From Saururus chinensis (lineage: Eukaryota > Streptophyta > Magnoliopsida > Piperales > Saururaceae), in NCBI GenBank assembly GCA_035235625.1, contig CP141146.1, positions 14,750,501-14,814,500 on the forward strand: a DNA stretch of 64,000 nucleotides, written 5' to 3'. The notes below the pieces were generated by a model. It saw only the letters and a list, made by a program, of their open reading frames with translations, did no database searches and had not been told where the DNA came from. The translations under genes and the position numbers were made by a program. Positions 1-10,288 of this stretch are shown one piece after another (within the stretch, counting starts at the first letter, position 1; each line of letters begins with the position of its first letter).

Positions 1-273
1 GGACCGATGAGCAAGAATGCCTAACTCCAGGGATGAAGCCTGCTGGGATGCAGCGGACCAACATTCAAAGAATTCAAGCGCTTTACTACAGTCCCTAATC
101 TGACGCAAGAATTGGGGAAGATGGGCAGGAGCAACAACAACTGGTGGCACAGCCTCGCCTAACTCAACCGGAGCCGCCGCTCCTCCGTCACTCGGTTCAT
201 GAATGGAGGCAGCAGAGCAGCAGCAGCGGCGCCGGACAAGATTAAGTACAGAATGAGGGGGATTAATTCTCAT
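1..273 (-). CDS. N-terminal part of a probable organelle-targeted PPR-like protein, cut by the window edge
   Basis: An ATG at 273-271 opens a minus-strand frame that stays open for 91 codons and runs off the left edge. The first residues are basic and hydroxylated (MRINPPHSVLNLVRRR) and followed by a Cys/Ala/Ser stretch, which looks like a mitochondrial or plastid presequence. After an Ala/Pro/Val-rich linker comes LRQIRDCSKALEFFECW, similar in style to the first helices of pentatricopeptide repeat proteins, which act in organellar RNA processing. The PPR reading is an inference from this short segment; no complete 35-residue repeat is visible. Upstream (274 to about 690) would be its 5' UTR and promoter. 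A 75-codon frame at 461-688 (-) starts with TTG and is probably not coding. Confidence 0.5.
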   Translation of the reverse strand, partial: MRINPPHSVLNLVRRRCCCSAASIHEPSDGGAAAPVELGEAVPPVVVAPAHLPQFLRQIRDCSKALEFFECWSAASQQASSLELGILAHRS

Positions 274-688
274 ATTACTACCACAACATCTACTGATTCT
301 GCAGTTTCAACAGGTTCCCAATAACCACCATCACTGAAATCAATTAAGAAAGCGAATAACAACCGTGCATATGTCCATCATTACAATCTACAAAAAGAAA
401 AGTGAAAAAGATCGCATTTTTATCAGAAATTTGAATGGGCCTTACTTGAATCTGCTCTAATTAGAGTCTAACAAGTTGATGGTAATAGAAAGGTCGCAAA
501 TTCGGGCAAAAGTGGAGATGGGTTTCTCTCAAGAAGTTGGAAGAACGGCGAGCGCCATCGAAGAATTTCGATCTTGCTGAAGCTTTCCGCGCAGAAGGTT
601 TACGAGTGGGTGTGGGCTGGGCCTTCGTTGTTGTGAGCTGTCTCGGATTTTTAGCAACATGGGCCGACAAGAGTATACCAGGCAACAT

Positions 689-3019
689 TCAACTTCATAC
701 CATATGATGGTACAAACTTCATTCCACGGGCCTAATGGATTTCGATTTGATGTTATTCAACATGTTTGAATGGCTTACACTCCCCCTTCTATTAATGCGA
801 GTTGTCGAATCTCAATCCAATGGTTCACAATGTGCTCTTGACCTTGGGTTCATATTGATTTTTTTTTTATGACACTAGTAAGAATGCAAGTGTGTTAACA
901 TTTTTATTTTTTTATAAAAAAATAATATTAAAATTAAAACATTAAGAAAAGTAACTTTCAAGTAAATTGTCCTCATCTTTAACATGTAAAGGATCCACAT
1001 AAATAGATCGTATGATCTAAAGAACTTCATGAGCAAATTGAGTGAGCCAAAGGGATATGAGGAACCTCTACTTAAGCGGCCCTACCAAAAAATAGTGCCT
1101 TATAATGTGGTGCCTTATAAAAATGATAGAATAAAAGAAGCAAGGCACAAAGCCCCTAATATCTATTTTTGAGAAAATAAGAAAGACCTATTGAGTGGGC
1201 TTCTTAGTTACAATAAATTATCACTTGCATGTCTGTATTTATATTAATTTCTTTTATAATTTTTATTAAAATCATAATTATTATTTAACATAATAATTAC
1301 TGTTTCACCCTTGGTATGTACTTACACCAAGCCCGAACTCTAGTACAATTTTCCTCTTTATAGGTGTTACACAAGGGCACTCCACTCATTTCTTTCAATT
1401 ATCAAAGATAAATTATCAATCTACCAAATTATACAATTTTATAATAATTATACTTTAATTTGAATCTCGTTTATATTTGCTCGATAAGTTTCCACACACT
1501 TTTTTTCCGCACTATTTAGATATAACAACCCATGAGGTAGACGCAGGATGCATATTCACATATTATTATTTTTTAAATTTATATTATTCTTATTTCTAAG
1601 TACACTTTGTCATTATCAAGGTCTTTGTTTTGTTTGTATATATTTTAATAATAATAAATATGCTTAGCAGAAAACTTGAATCAAAATATTAAATGCATAA
1701 AAATAATAAATAAATCAATATACTATAAAAAAAAGAGCTCTGGATACATTTGTTGCAATTAATAAACAAAATACACGAGAAGTTTAAATCTAGGTTAGTA
1801 ATTGAACAATCATTAATTTTTATTTACTAATTATGTTTACACTGTTTTTTTACACCAATTATATTAACATTAATATATTAGATATAAAAAGTCTCATTTA
1901 AATTTTTCCTTAGGCCTCCAAATATATTGAGCTAACCCTGTTTGTGCAAGCATCAAGATTTGCTTCATTACTTAATGAAATTTCATGATCATCCTTGATT
2001 CATGCTTCTTCTCCCGATCGCTAGTTGATTGGACTTCAATGGGGAAGAAATGTTTGAACCTTGGAAGTTCTTTCCGCGGGCCAGCCGCCGGAGAGTTACT
2101 GGTTTAGTGGAGGACAATTTTTCTGACATCTCCGACTAGCTGGGCCAACGTGAAGTGGAGAATAATGCTTCTGTTTGATCTAGCTCGTACATAACTTGTG
2201 GTGAATTTTTTTTTTTAGTGGTTGATTTATATGAGAGGATTTTGTTTTTGTGTGTTAGTCGATAGAAAATAGGTTGTGGCAGCACTTGATTTTATTAGTC
2301 CCTGTTAGACTTTTAGCTTTTAGATCTATATAGACTGATTAATGCTTACTTTCATTTTCTTGATTTTTCTTTTTTAATGATGCTTAAGTTTTGTTGTTTA
2401 ATCACAAAGATAACATGTTATTTCGATTTTGGTATACTTCAACTCTCTACATGTCTTATATGTTGGAGTATGGATTTTTTTCGGCTTAAATTTTACTCTT
2501 TTTAAAGTTTAAAAATGTAGATATAGATAAGAAACTCAATTATTTGGGAACTGCATGCAATCATGTTTTCAAATAACATTTTTTTTTTCAAGCATGATTC
2601 CTATCTATTACTTTCTTCAAGTCTCTGGAAGCAAAGTTTATTTTCTTTTATGGGAGTGCTTTACGTTAACAACCTCCAATGTGCAAAATGATTATTTAAA
2701 ATCAGATTCTTGTTTATCTTATTAACTAATTATATTTAGCTTCTATTCCCTCGGTCCTAAATTAATAATTCTATTTGACAAAAAAAAATTATAGTTCTAT
2801 TTTGTAAATTTAAGTGATAGAATATTTAAAAAAGAGAAACATAAACTTATTTTTTCCTTCTTTTATATATGATTAATAAAGAGCTAGCAGAATGGAAGGA
2901 GGTTGGGTAGAATAGTAAATTCAAATGCCTTCACAACAAGAGGGGTTATAACTATACGAGCAGTACCACTACCTATCTAAACTGTGTCAAATAACAACAA
3001 TAACAACAACAGGGTAGGA
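689..3019. other. AT-rich intergenic DNA without a recognisable gene
   Basis: No coding frame or RNA gene could be supported. The stretch is AT-rich with many A and T runs. A possible Stowaway-like MITE remnant lies near 2746-2901. A somewhat GC-richer patch at 1990-2190 contains only a 22-codon ATG frame. Confidence 0.6.
2746..2901. mobile_element. possible Stowaway-like MITE remnant
   Basis: The left end reads CTCGGTCCTAAATTAATAAT, the typical plant Stowaway 'CTCCCTCCGTCCC' style terminus. A weak inverted counterpart (AATGGAAGGAGG) lies about 150 bp away. The right end is degenerate and no clear TA duplication is seen. Confidence 0.35.
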
Positions 3020-5416
3020 GAGGAGCTCTATGCCCCACTTGTAGGCACCCAGGGCAACTCTAGAAGAAGGGAAACAACTTGTGAGTTAGTTGTAGGGTTG
3101 AGGGTCACTTTGCTAAAATTATCCAAAGAAGTAGACATGAAATGAGACTCAGTCAATACAAAAACCTAGGATTCGAGGGCGTGTGTATGCAATTACAAGT
3201 TAGGATGCTCGCGCCTCAAATGTCATTGTGGAAGGTGCCTTTTTCGTCTCGAATCAATTAGCTAAAATATTAATAGATCCAAGCTCTACACATTCTTTTA
3301 TATCATTTAAATTTGTTTTAAGTTTTGGAGAATAAGTTTTGAAGTTACATTTTATATTAGAAGTTGCCACACTTGTAGGAGATTATGTTAACCCAAGAGT
3401 TGCTTAAAGATGTGTCAATTCATATAGGTAGCAATTGGTAGAGCGCTAACCTAATCCTACTAAAGATATATAATTTTGACATCATCCTGGGCATGGATTA
3501 GTTAGCTACTCATAAAGCCTTAGTAAATTGTGATTAAAATAAGGTAGTTTTTGAGAAAGAAATGTCGTATTCTAAGGAATTTAGGATAAACTGAGCTCGT
3601 ATATTATATCAACCATTAAATCACATAAATTATTGAGCCAAGGGTGCTTGACACACCTTGCTACAGTTATTACCAACGAGACTAAGGTGATAAATTTGGA
3701 TGAGATAGACACGGTACAAGACTTCGCCAATGTCTTTCCCGATGAACTGTTAGGTCCACCACTAATAAGAGAAGTTAAGTTTACCATCAAATTTATCACA
3801 GGTACAACTTCAATTTCCAAGGCACCCTATAATATGGGCCCAACAAAGCTTAATGATTTAAAAGAACAACTTTAGAAGCTATTTGACAAAGGTTTCATTT
3901 ATCCAAGTGTCTCCCCTTGATATCACCGGTTCTTTTGTGAAGAAAGACAAATCTATCCGATTATGTATCTATTATCAGATGTTGAATGTAGTAATAATAA
4001 AAAAAATCATCTACCTTGCATTGATAATCTCTTTGATCAGCTATAGTCAGCCAAAGTATTATCTTCAATTGACTTAAGATCTAGATATCATCAACTGAAG
4101 ATTCAAGATGAAGATATCAAAAAGACTGTTTTTCGAACAAGGTACGAGCATTATGAATTCTTTATTATGCCTTTTGTTTTGACCAATGCCCGTGTTGCTT
4201 TTGTGGATCTTATGAACCGAATTTTCAAAACTTATCTGGACAAATTTGTTATCGTATTTATTGATGATATTTTGGTCTACTACACAAGTTTTGATAACCA
4301 TAGAGAACATCTTTGAATATATTGAACACACTTTGTACACATAAGTTATATGATGAGCTTAACAAGCATGAGTTTTGGCTAGGTCATAGTAGTCAACTTA
4401 CTAATTTGTCTCATTTTCTTCCACTTCGAAAGAAGAACTCCGTAGATAGTTTGGCACAAGTATATGTTAAGGAGATTGTCAGCCTAAATGGAGTACCTGT
4501 GTCCATCATTTTGGATAGGGATAATCGATTTATTTTACACTTTTGATCGAGTTTACAATAGGCATTGGTCACTACACTGAAATTCAGAATAACTTTTCAT
4601 CCACAAACTGATGGACAATCAGAAAGAATTATCAAAGTATTGGAAGATATGCTACGAGCATAAGCTTTGGAATGGAAAGCTAATTAGAATGAACATCTAC
4701 CATTCATATAATTTGCCTATAATAATAGTTATCACTCTAGCATTAGAATGACACCATATGGAGCACTTTGCGGATGACCTTGTCGATCGCCGACATATTG
4801 GAGTGAGGTTGGGGAGTGTCAGTTGGTCAAATCGGAGTTGGTACAACAATATACTGATAAAATAATTTTAATTAAGGAACGATTGCTAACAACTCAAAGT
4901 TGACAGAAAAGTTATTCATATCAAAGGCGTTGAGATCTTGAATTTGAAGTAGGTGATCACTTGTGTTTGAAGATATCGCCAACCAAATGAATTATGAGGT
5001 TTGGAGTAAAAGACAAGTTTAAGCCCTTGCTATGTGGGTCCAATGGAAATCATAGAAAAGATTGGACCCATAGCATATAGGTTGTCACTACTTCTTCAAC
5101 TTGAAGGTGTCCACGATGTTTTTCATGTCTCCATGCTTAGAAAGTATGTTCAAGATCCTTCCCATGTCCTAAATGTGATACCGATGAAGCTAAAGCCAGA
5201 CTTAACCTTTGAGGAGAAATCAATTTAGATCATGGACCAAAAGGAGTAGGTCCTTAAGGACAAAAAAAATTTCATTGGTGAAGATCTTGTGGTAGCATCA
5301 TTTCGTGGAGGAAGAAACGTGGGAAACCGAAGCAAAAATGTGTAAAAAATATCTTGAGTTACTTGATGACTAGGAAAAATTTTAGGACAAAATTTCTTTG
5401 AGGAGGGAAGAATGTA
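3020..5416 (+). mobile_element. decayed, internally deleted Ty3/gypsy retrotransposon (gag zinc knuckle to polypurine tract)
   Basis: Plus-strand fragments occur in Ty3/gypsy order but in shifting frames with many stops. They are: a gag zinc-knuckle remnant (about 3030-3130, with EGHFAK), a protease core (about 3245-3330, with STHSFIS where DSG would be expected and the catalytic Asp context altered), the ILGMD segment (about 3480), reverse transcriptase (about 3700-4380, with the catalytic FIDDILVYY box near 4255), integrase core (about 4390-4800, with HPQTDGQSE and DRDNRF), and a C-terminal integrase segment (5034-5228, with GPMEIIEKIGPIAYRL and VFHVSMLRKY). A purine-rich tract at 5400-5412 followed by TGTAAA marks the expected 3' LTR boundary. 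RNase H and the integrase N-terminal zinc finger are missing: RT joins integrase near 4381. No matching 5' LTR was recognised. The copy cannot be functional. Confidence 0.85.
5400..5416 (+). other. polypurine tract and start of a putative 3' LTR
   Basis: GAGGAGGGAAGAATGTAA follows the integrase region directly, as expected for the plus-strand primer site of a Ty3/gypsy element. An LTR would begin at TGTAAA (about 5413). Its right end was not determined. Confidence 0.55.
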
Positions 5417-6280
5417 AAAACTATAGTTTTTAAACTTTTTTTTGGAAAATATGTGGTAAAAGTTGCATGTTAATAGATATCTAAGAGACAAGCATAACGA
5501 ACTAAAGAATACAAAAATCAGATGTTTAGAGTACAAGTCATGACATCGAGAAGCATGCCATATAGTCACACCCCAAGATTTAAAAAAATCTTTCATTGTA
5601 ATAAAATTAGCGGAAACAAAATGTTCTTAAAAATCCATGTCAATCCTTCAACAAAATTATCTTTAGGGTGACTTATTTGTTTTCAAATATAAGAATATTT
5701 AAATCATCAAATTCATATATATGACAAAGTCAAATTACACAGGGTCTTGTCCACGTACATGCCAAAATCCATAACACATATAATCATAAGTACTTGGCAC
5801 TCACGTGCCTATGTTCAAATTACACACCATACTAAAAGCTTACTATCAAAGATAAAAAATCTTACATTACTTGTAAGAGCTTGACATCATTCCCTTGCTC
5901 AATGACCCTAACTAGGCTACTCTTCCAGCAAACCTACATCATGAGGATGCTAAGTAGGCGAATATACCTAGTAGGATACCTAAACAAATACTATGAAATG
6001 ACAATGTACATGATTTCATCACACCATCATTAGTCAATAACAATTTTATTCAATAGAACATATCACTAAGGTTAAACATAAGTTAAAAAAACCATCACCT
6101 TCATAAATATTTCTACATGATTTCAAATGTAAAACGTGATCTCACTTAGGAGTCTTTTGCTCCAAAAGTGTAATCTATAAGGTTCTCTGTAACATGATAG
6201 CAACATTTATGAGTGCAGCCAAACCTTATTAAACCATGAACTACTCACAATTAGACCTCAGCAATTCTGACCATCCATGC

Positions 6281-7611
6281 TAGGGCTGCATCTTGGTTCA
6301 ATTCCTGTTGAATCCTGTAGGAACTGATTCGAAACCAAAATTTTAGAACCAAGCTAGAACGGAATAATGAACCAATTCTATTGGAACCAAACTAGAACTG
6401 ACTTAAAATTGAAATTGAACTAAGAACTTGTTCAAAACTAAAATTTTGGTGTCTCCATGGCTAAGATCACTGACACCCCGACCTCCACCTCCGTTCATAG
6501 TCTACATGTCCTACTACACTTCATGTTCCTTCAATGAGTTGTCATATACTCGATATGAAGAGAATAGATAGATGGCCTTCGGGGTTCATAACCCACTCTA
6601 TCATAGTTGATTGCTGGTGGAAATAGATTAGAACGGGAGAGGAACCTGATGGCCACTTGCCCATGAATACAATGGTTGGGAGTGTACCTCCTCTGGCGCG
6701 AGGTTGGCAACTGTCCTTGGACTTCCCTCCCGCTTTTCTCCTTCAAGGTGAAGTCTTCACCACTGGCCATCACAGAGGGAGAGTGTTGCCACCTCCCTCT
6801 CATATTGGTAAAAGTGTGTTTTTCCCTGAAAGGGAGAGGAGTGGTGAGGTTGAGATCGGTGTGGCGGCCGGTGGGAGAAGAGGTGGCGGAGGGAGAGGAG
6901 AGGCGGGGTTGGGTTGGGGGGAAAGAAGTGGGGGAGATGGGTGGCAGTTGGCTGGAGAAGGAAGAGGGGAGGTGGAGTCATAGTGGCGGCCGAGGGGAGA
7001 AGAAAGAGGTGGAGGGAAAGCAGAGGCGGGGTTGTGGTGGTTGCCGGTGGGAGATAGAAGAGGTAGTGGGAAAGGGAAGGCAGGATCATGGTGGTGGCCA
7101 ACAGGATTGGGGTGGCGGAATCGAGGTGGCTGCCGATGGGAGAAGGAAGAGGGGAGCCAGGGTCGCGGTGGCTGCAACACGAGAATAAAGTGGTGGAGGG
7201 AGAGTGGAGGCAGGGTGGCAGCCAGTGGGAGAAGGAGCCGTGGAGGGTGAAGGGCAGCTCGGTGGTGGTTGGAGGGCGAAGGGAGGTGGGAAAGAGGGTG
7301 ATTGGGTAAGGGCAAATGGCATAATAGTGATTGGGGAATGGGTGATTCCGGTTGGGAAAAGAAGAGACCCATCATGGCCTTTCATTCAAATGAATGGTGA
7401 AGATTATATGAAAAAACAAATAAATAAAAAATAATTTCGATTTCAGTTCAATGTGAGTTTTTTTAAGTTAAAACCGAACTGAATTGAAAATAACTCACTT
7501 CCTTAACCTAACGTACCGAACCAGAACTGAATTTGAAACTGAACCGAATTGACTAATTACAGTTTGGTTCTATGTGGTTCCATTCGGGTCCAATTTTTTG
7601 GCGCAGTCTTA
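6281..7611. mobile_element. non-autonomous hAT element with a GC-rich repetitive core
   Basis: The left terminus TAGGGCTGCA is identical to the terminus of the hAT at 9882-14355. The right terminus reads, inverted, TAAGACTGCG. Subterminal regions are rich in GAACC/GGTTC motifs. The flanking octamers ATCCATGC and ATCTACGT differ only by transitions and look like an aged 8-bp target duplication. Two paralogous repeat copies (near 32535 and 50405) lack the insert and show the uninterrupted site. No transposase is encoded. The core at about 6650-7400 is G-rich on the plus strand, with degenerate tandem units around GGTGGGAGAAG, and gives long but low-complexity frames on both strands. Confidence 0.7.
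6650..7400. repeat. degenerate G-rich minisatellite inside the hAT element
   Basis: Purine/G-rich imperfect units containing GTGGCGGCCGGTGGGAGAAG-like and GGAGGGAGAGG-like blocks recur at irregular spacing of tens of bases. Frames of up to 191 codons occur on both strands, but they are Pro/Leu/Ser/His-rich on one strand and Gly/Arg/Glu-rich on the other. This pattern comes from base composition, not coding. Confidence 0.6.
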
Positions 7612-8220
7612 ATCTACGTCATGAAGTTAAGGCTCATAGGAGCTCATAGAGCCATGGTTGAGATTTCAAATTTCAGGATCATCGCATGAGATTAGTAATC
7701 TTTGAATGCTCTATTTCATTTAAACTCATTTATCAATCATGAAAGTGGTTCTACATAAGTCTCATCTACAGATAATTGAAACCAAACTATTTCTATCTAC
7801 ATGACTAAAGACTTACTTGAGGAGTCATCCAGACAAAAGGATAATTTTTTATTAAGTGACTTTATACAACAATGTGGGGGTACAATCTATAACAAGGATT
7901 TTCACACATAAGGATATATATACCTAACAATTATCAATCATAATATCATATATAATTATATTTTATATATTTAATATTAATAATTACCATTATCATTGAT
8001 ATGATTGCTTCCTACCAAATGACTTTCTTGCTTCATAGTCACAGACTATATACTTCTTTGCAACCCCACAACCAATCGTCAAAGTAGACAAAGGTTTGCT
8101 TTCCAATTCACAGGCAACAAAATCCCATAATAGATTATAACATACTAGAATCAAATAACTAAGTAAGAGCAAATGACTAAGTAATAGCTAAGTACCATCA
8201 GTGACGCTTGCTTTGATGCT

Positions 8221-9873
8221 TCTTCATGAACGTCATCAACATGTCAATTTGACTTTGAATTTGAACATGTATATAATATCAAATCAATGAGCAATATAAA
8301 TCATCCATCATGAAGCATGCATATAGGAAATCAAATTGGAAGCGATAGTGTACTGACCTTGGACATTCCAGCCCTTTGCACGCCCTTGAAACATTCGATT
8401 CGCACAACCAAACACAAAGAAATCAAGTGGGGAAAGAGTAAATACTTTGTATGTGTTGATCCCTCAAAGCCTTCACTCTTGGATTAATTTCTTAGCAAGG
8501 ATCACCCCAAAGCACTCTTCTTTGATGCCCCAACCAACAAGGACTACAACCTCCTTCGTTTGCCTCGTCAATGAGTGATGGAGAGGAGAGGAAGAGGGCT
8601 GCCAACAAACTTTTCCACCAAAAGCAAGGGCTGGCCACACTTGAGAAATAGGGAGAGGGGAGGATTGGAGAAGGGAGAGGAGAGGAGGGGGACGCCCCAA
8701 TCAGGGCACTCCTCTCCCTCTTCTTTTCCTTTTATACCCTTCCTCCTTCCCTCTTTAGTTGGGCTTAAACTTGGGATTTCTTATAAAGGGTTTTCCCTAC
8801 TAAGACCTTTGATTTATATTAAGAGGGTCATACACAATGGGAGCGGGCTATATCTCTTAGAGCCTGCGGAGGCCTAAACCCCCTGCACATGGTCAAGCCC
8901 GTAATAGGGTCGACCCCTCACTAACCACAGGTCCCACCATCAACACATAATTCGCACATCTGGCCCCATAACGTATTAATGCACAACTTAGTCGCATGCT
9001 ATGTGTGACTTAGCCGGGTCCCAACCAAATTATTATTACAATGGCACATGTGGGGTCAGCGCGACTGCCCCCACTACCCTTTGACCATGTGACCCATACT
9101 GGCTCCGATAACGTTGGACCGAAACGGGCATAAGCCTATACCATGGTCCAACAATGCCCACTTGGAGGGCCATGCTAAAATTACGACAAGTGCACAACAT
9201 TCACCTGTAGCGTTTATTCTATTTTCCCTTGTGCTATTTGTCCAACTCTTCATTTATGTATGTAACTACTTTATCAAACTCTTCGTTTCCACATGATCAC
9301 TTGATCTGTCTCATGTATAATTAAGTTTTTAGTAAAATGTGAAAGAATAGCTTTGCCTATGCATTTGTTGTATGTGTTTTTTCCCTCTTAAAAAAGTTTA
9401 TATATGACTTACATTTTAATGAAGTAAATTATTTCTAAAGTGTGAAGAAATAAATGATCTTTACTCCTTAGTTTGGCATCAAAATTTACCACTGTGTAAT
9501 TCATGAGTGGTGTCTTTAATGTCAAAACAAAACAAAAGGATTATATCACGAATTTGGTATATATATGCTATCTAAAACTTCCAATAGTTGGAGATACATA
9601 ACCTATCTGTGTTCCTTAAAAAACAAATATTTGAGTTGGCAACGAGTGTCTATATCCTTGAGAGTATAATTTAATCCAACTCAATAGAGGTATGGATTCT
9701 AAGATGGGGGCATTAAGTTAACCTTTTTTTTTTCTTAGCCCAACCCATGAAACATATTTAATAGGGGGTAATAATAAAAGGGGTCATCAAATTTAGGACC
9801 TCCACTTCGTGCTCACTAGGAAAGATTGGATATAATCCTGGTGGGAAGTTCAAATTTCAGGACGCGGCCCGTA
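8221..9873. other. intergenic or LTR-like DNA upstream of the hAT insertion
   Basis: No credible gene. A moderately GC-rich stretch (8470-9190), with a purine-rich box at 8580-8700, resembles an LTR or solo-LTR body. The rest is AT-rich. Frames of 60-100 codons here show no family features. Confidence 0.45.
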
Positions 9874-9881
9874 CTCTTCTC
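9811..9881 (+). promoter_or_regulatory. upstream copy of a 71-bp promoter-like segment (now separated from RNR1)
   Basis: The segment matches 14378-14448 with one visible mismatch. It contains a TATAAT-like box in GGATATAATCC and ends in a pyrimidine-rich CTCTTCTC. The hAT element inserted immediately after it, so this copy now lies 4.5 kb farther from the gene. Promoter activity is inferred from position only. Confidence 0.5.
9874..9881. repeat. left 8-bp target-site duplication of the hAT
   Basis: CTCTTCTC directly precedes the left terminus TAGGGCTGCA and is repeated exactly at 14356-14363. Eight base pairs is the hallmark of hAT insertion. Confidence 0.92.
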
Positions 9882-10288
9882 TAGGGCTGCAAGCGGGCCG
9901 GGCTTTGGCGGGCCAGGGTATGTCCAAGCCCGACCCTAAACAAAAATAACAAAAACAAAAGCCCGGCCCGGCCCGATGTTCATTATTAAAAAGTCAGCCC
10001 GGCCCGGCCCGATGTTTGGGCTCGGGTCGGGCCACGGGCTTTTCGGGCTTTTTATATAATAATATTTATTTATTTTGGTCATTAAAAAAATTACCTTCAT
10101 TGTATTTACTAATACAAAGTAAAAAAAATTAAGAATTCAAAGTTGAACAAAATTGCTAAGGATTGTTGAATCCTTATGTTTTCCCTCTTCCTTTCTCATC
10201 CGGGCTTGGGACCGGCAACGGAGGAGTTAAATTTTTTTTTTAGTATATATAAACAAAAAGAAAAGAATAAGTAAACATACCTGATACC

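Larger units (their letters stand above)
5561..8220 (+). repeat. LTR-like repeat, copy A, interrupted by a hAT element
   Basis: The left end reads TCACACCCCAAGATTTAAA, similar to the starts of many plant Ty3/gypsy LTRs. Segments before and after the inserted hAT element (6281-7611) match two other places in the window: 31.94-32.94 kb in the same orientation and about 49.99-50.6 kb inverted. Shared landmarks include CACTTGAGGAGTC and a 'GAAGTAAGGGCTCATGGA'-like box. Read by eye, the copies are roughly 70-75% identical, so the family is old. That it is an LTR, rather than another kind of element, is an inference. Confidence 0.55.

Noticed and set aside
3427-3460. tRNA-like phrase (GGTAGCAATTGGTAGAGCGC)
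   Set aside because: No matching acceptor or anticodon stems, and it falls within the decayed gypsy protease-RT linker.
6531-7434. Overlapping frames of 72-191 codons on both strands
   Set aside because: They come from a G-rich minisatellite inside a hAT element; the predicted peptides are low-complexity on each strand and have no motifs.
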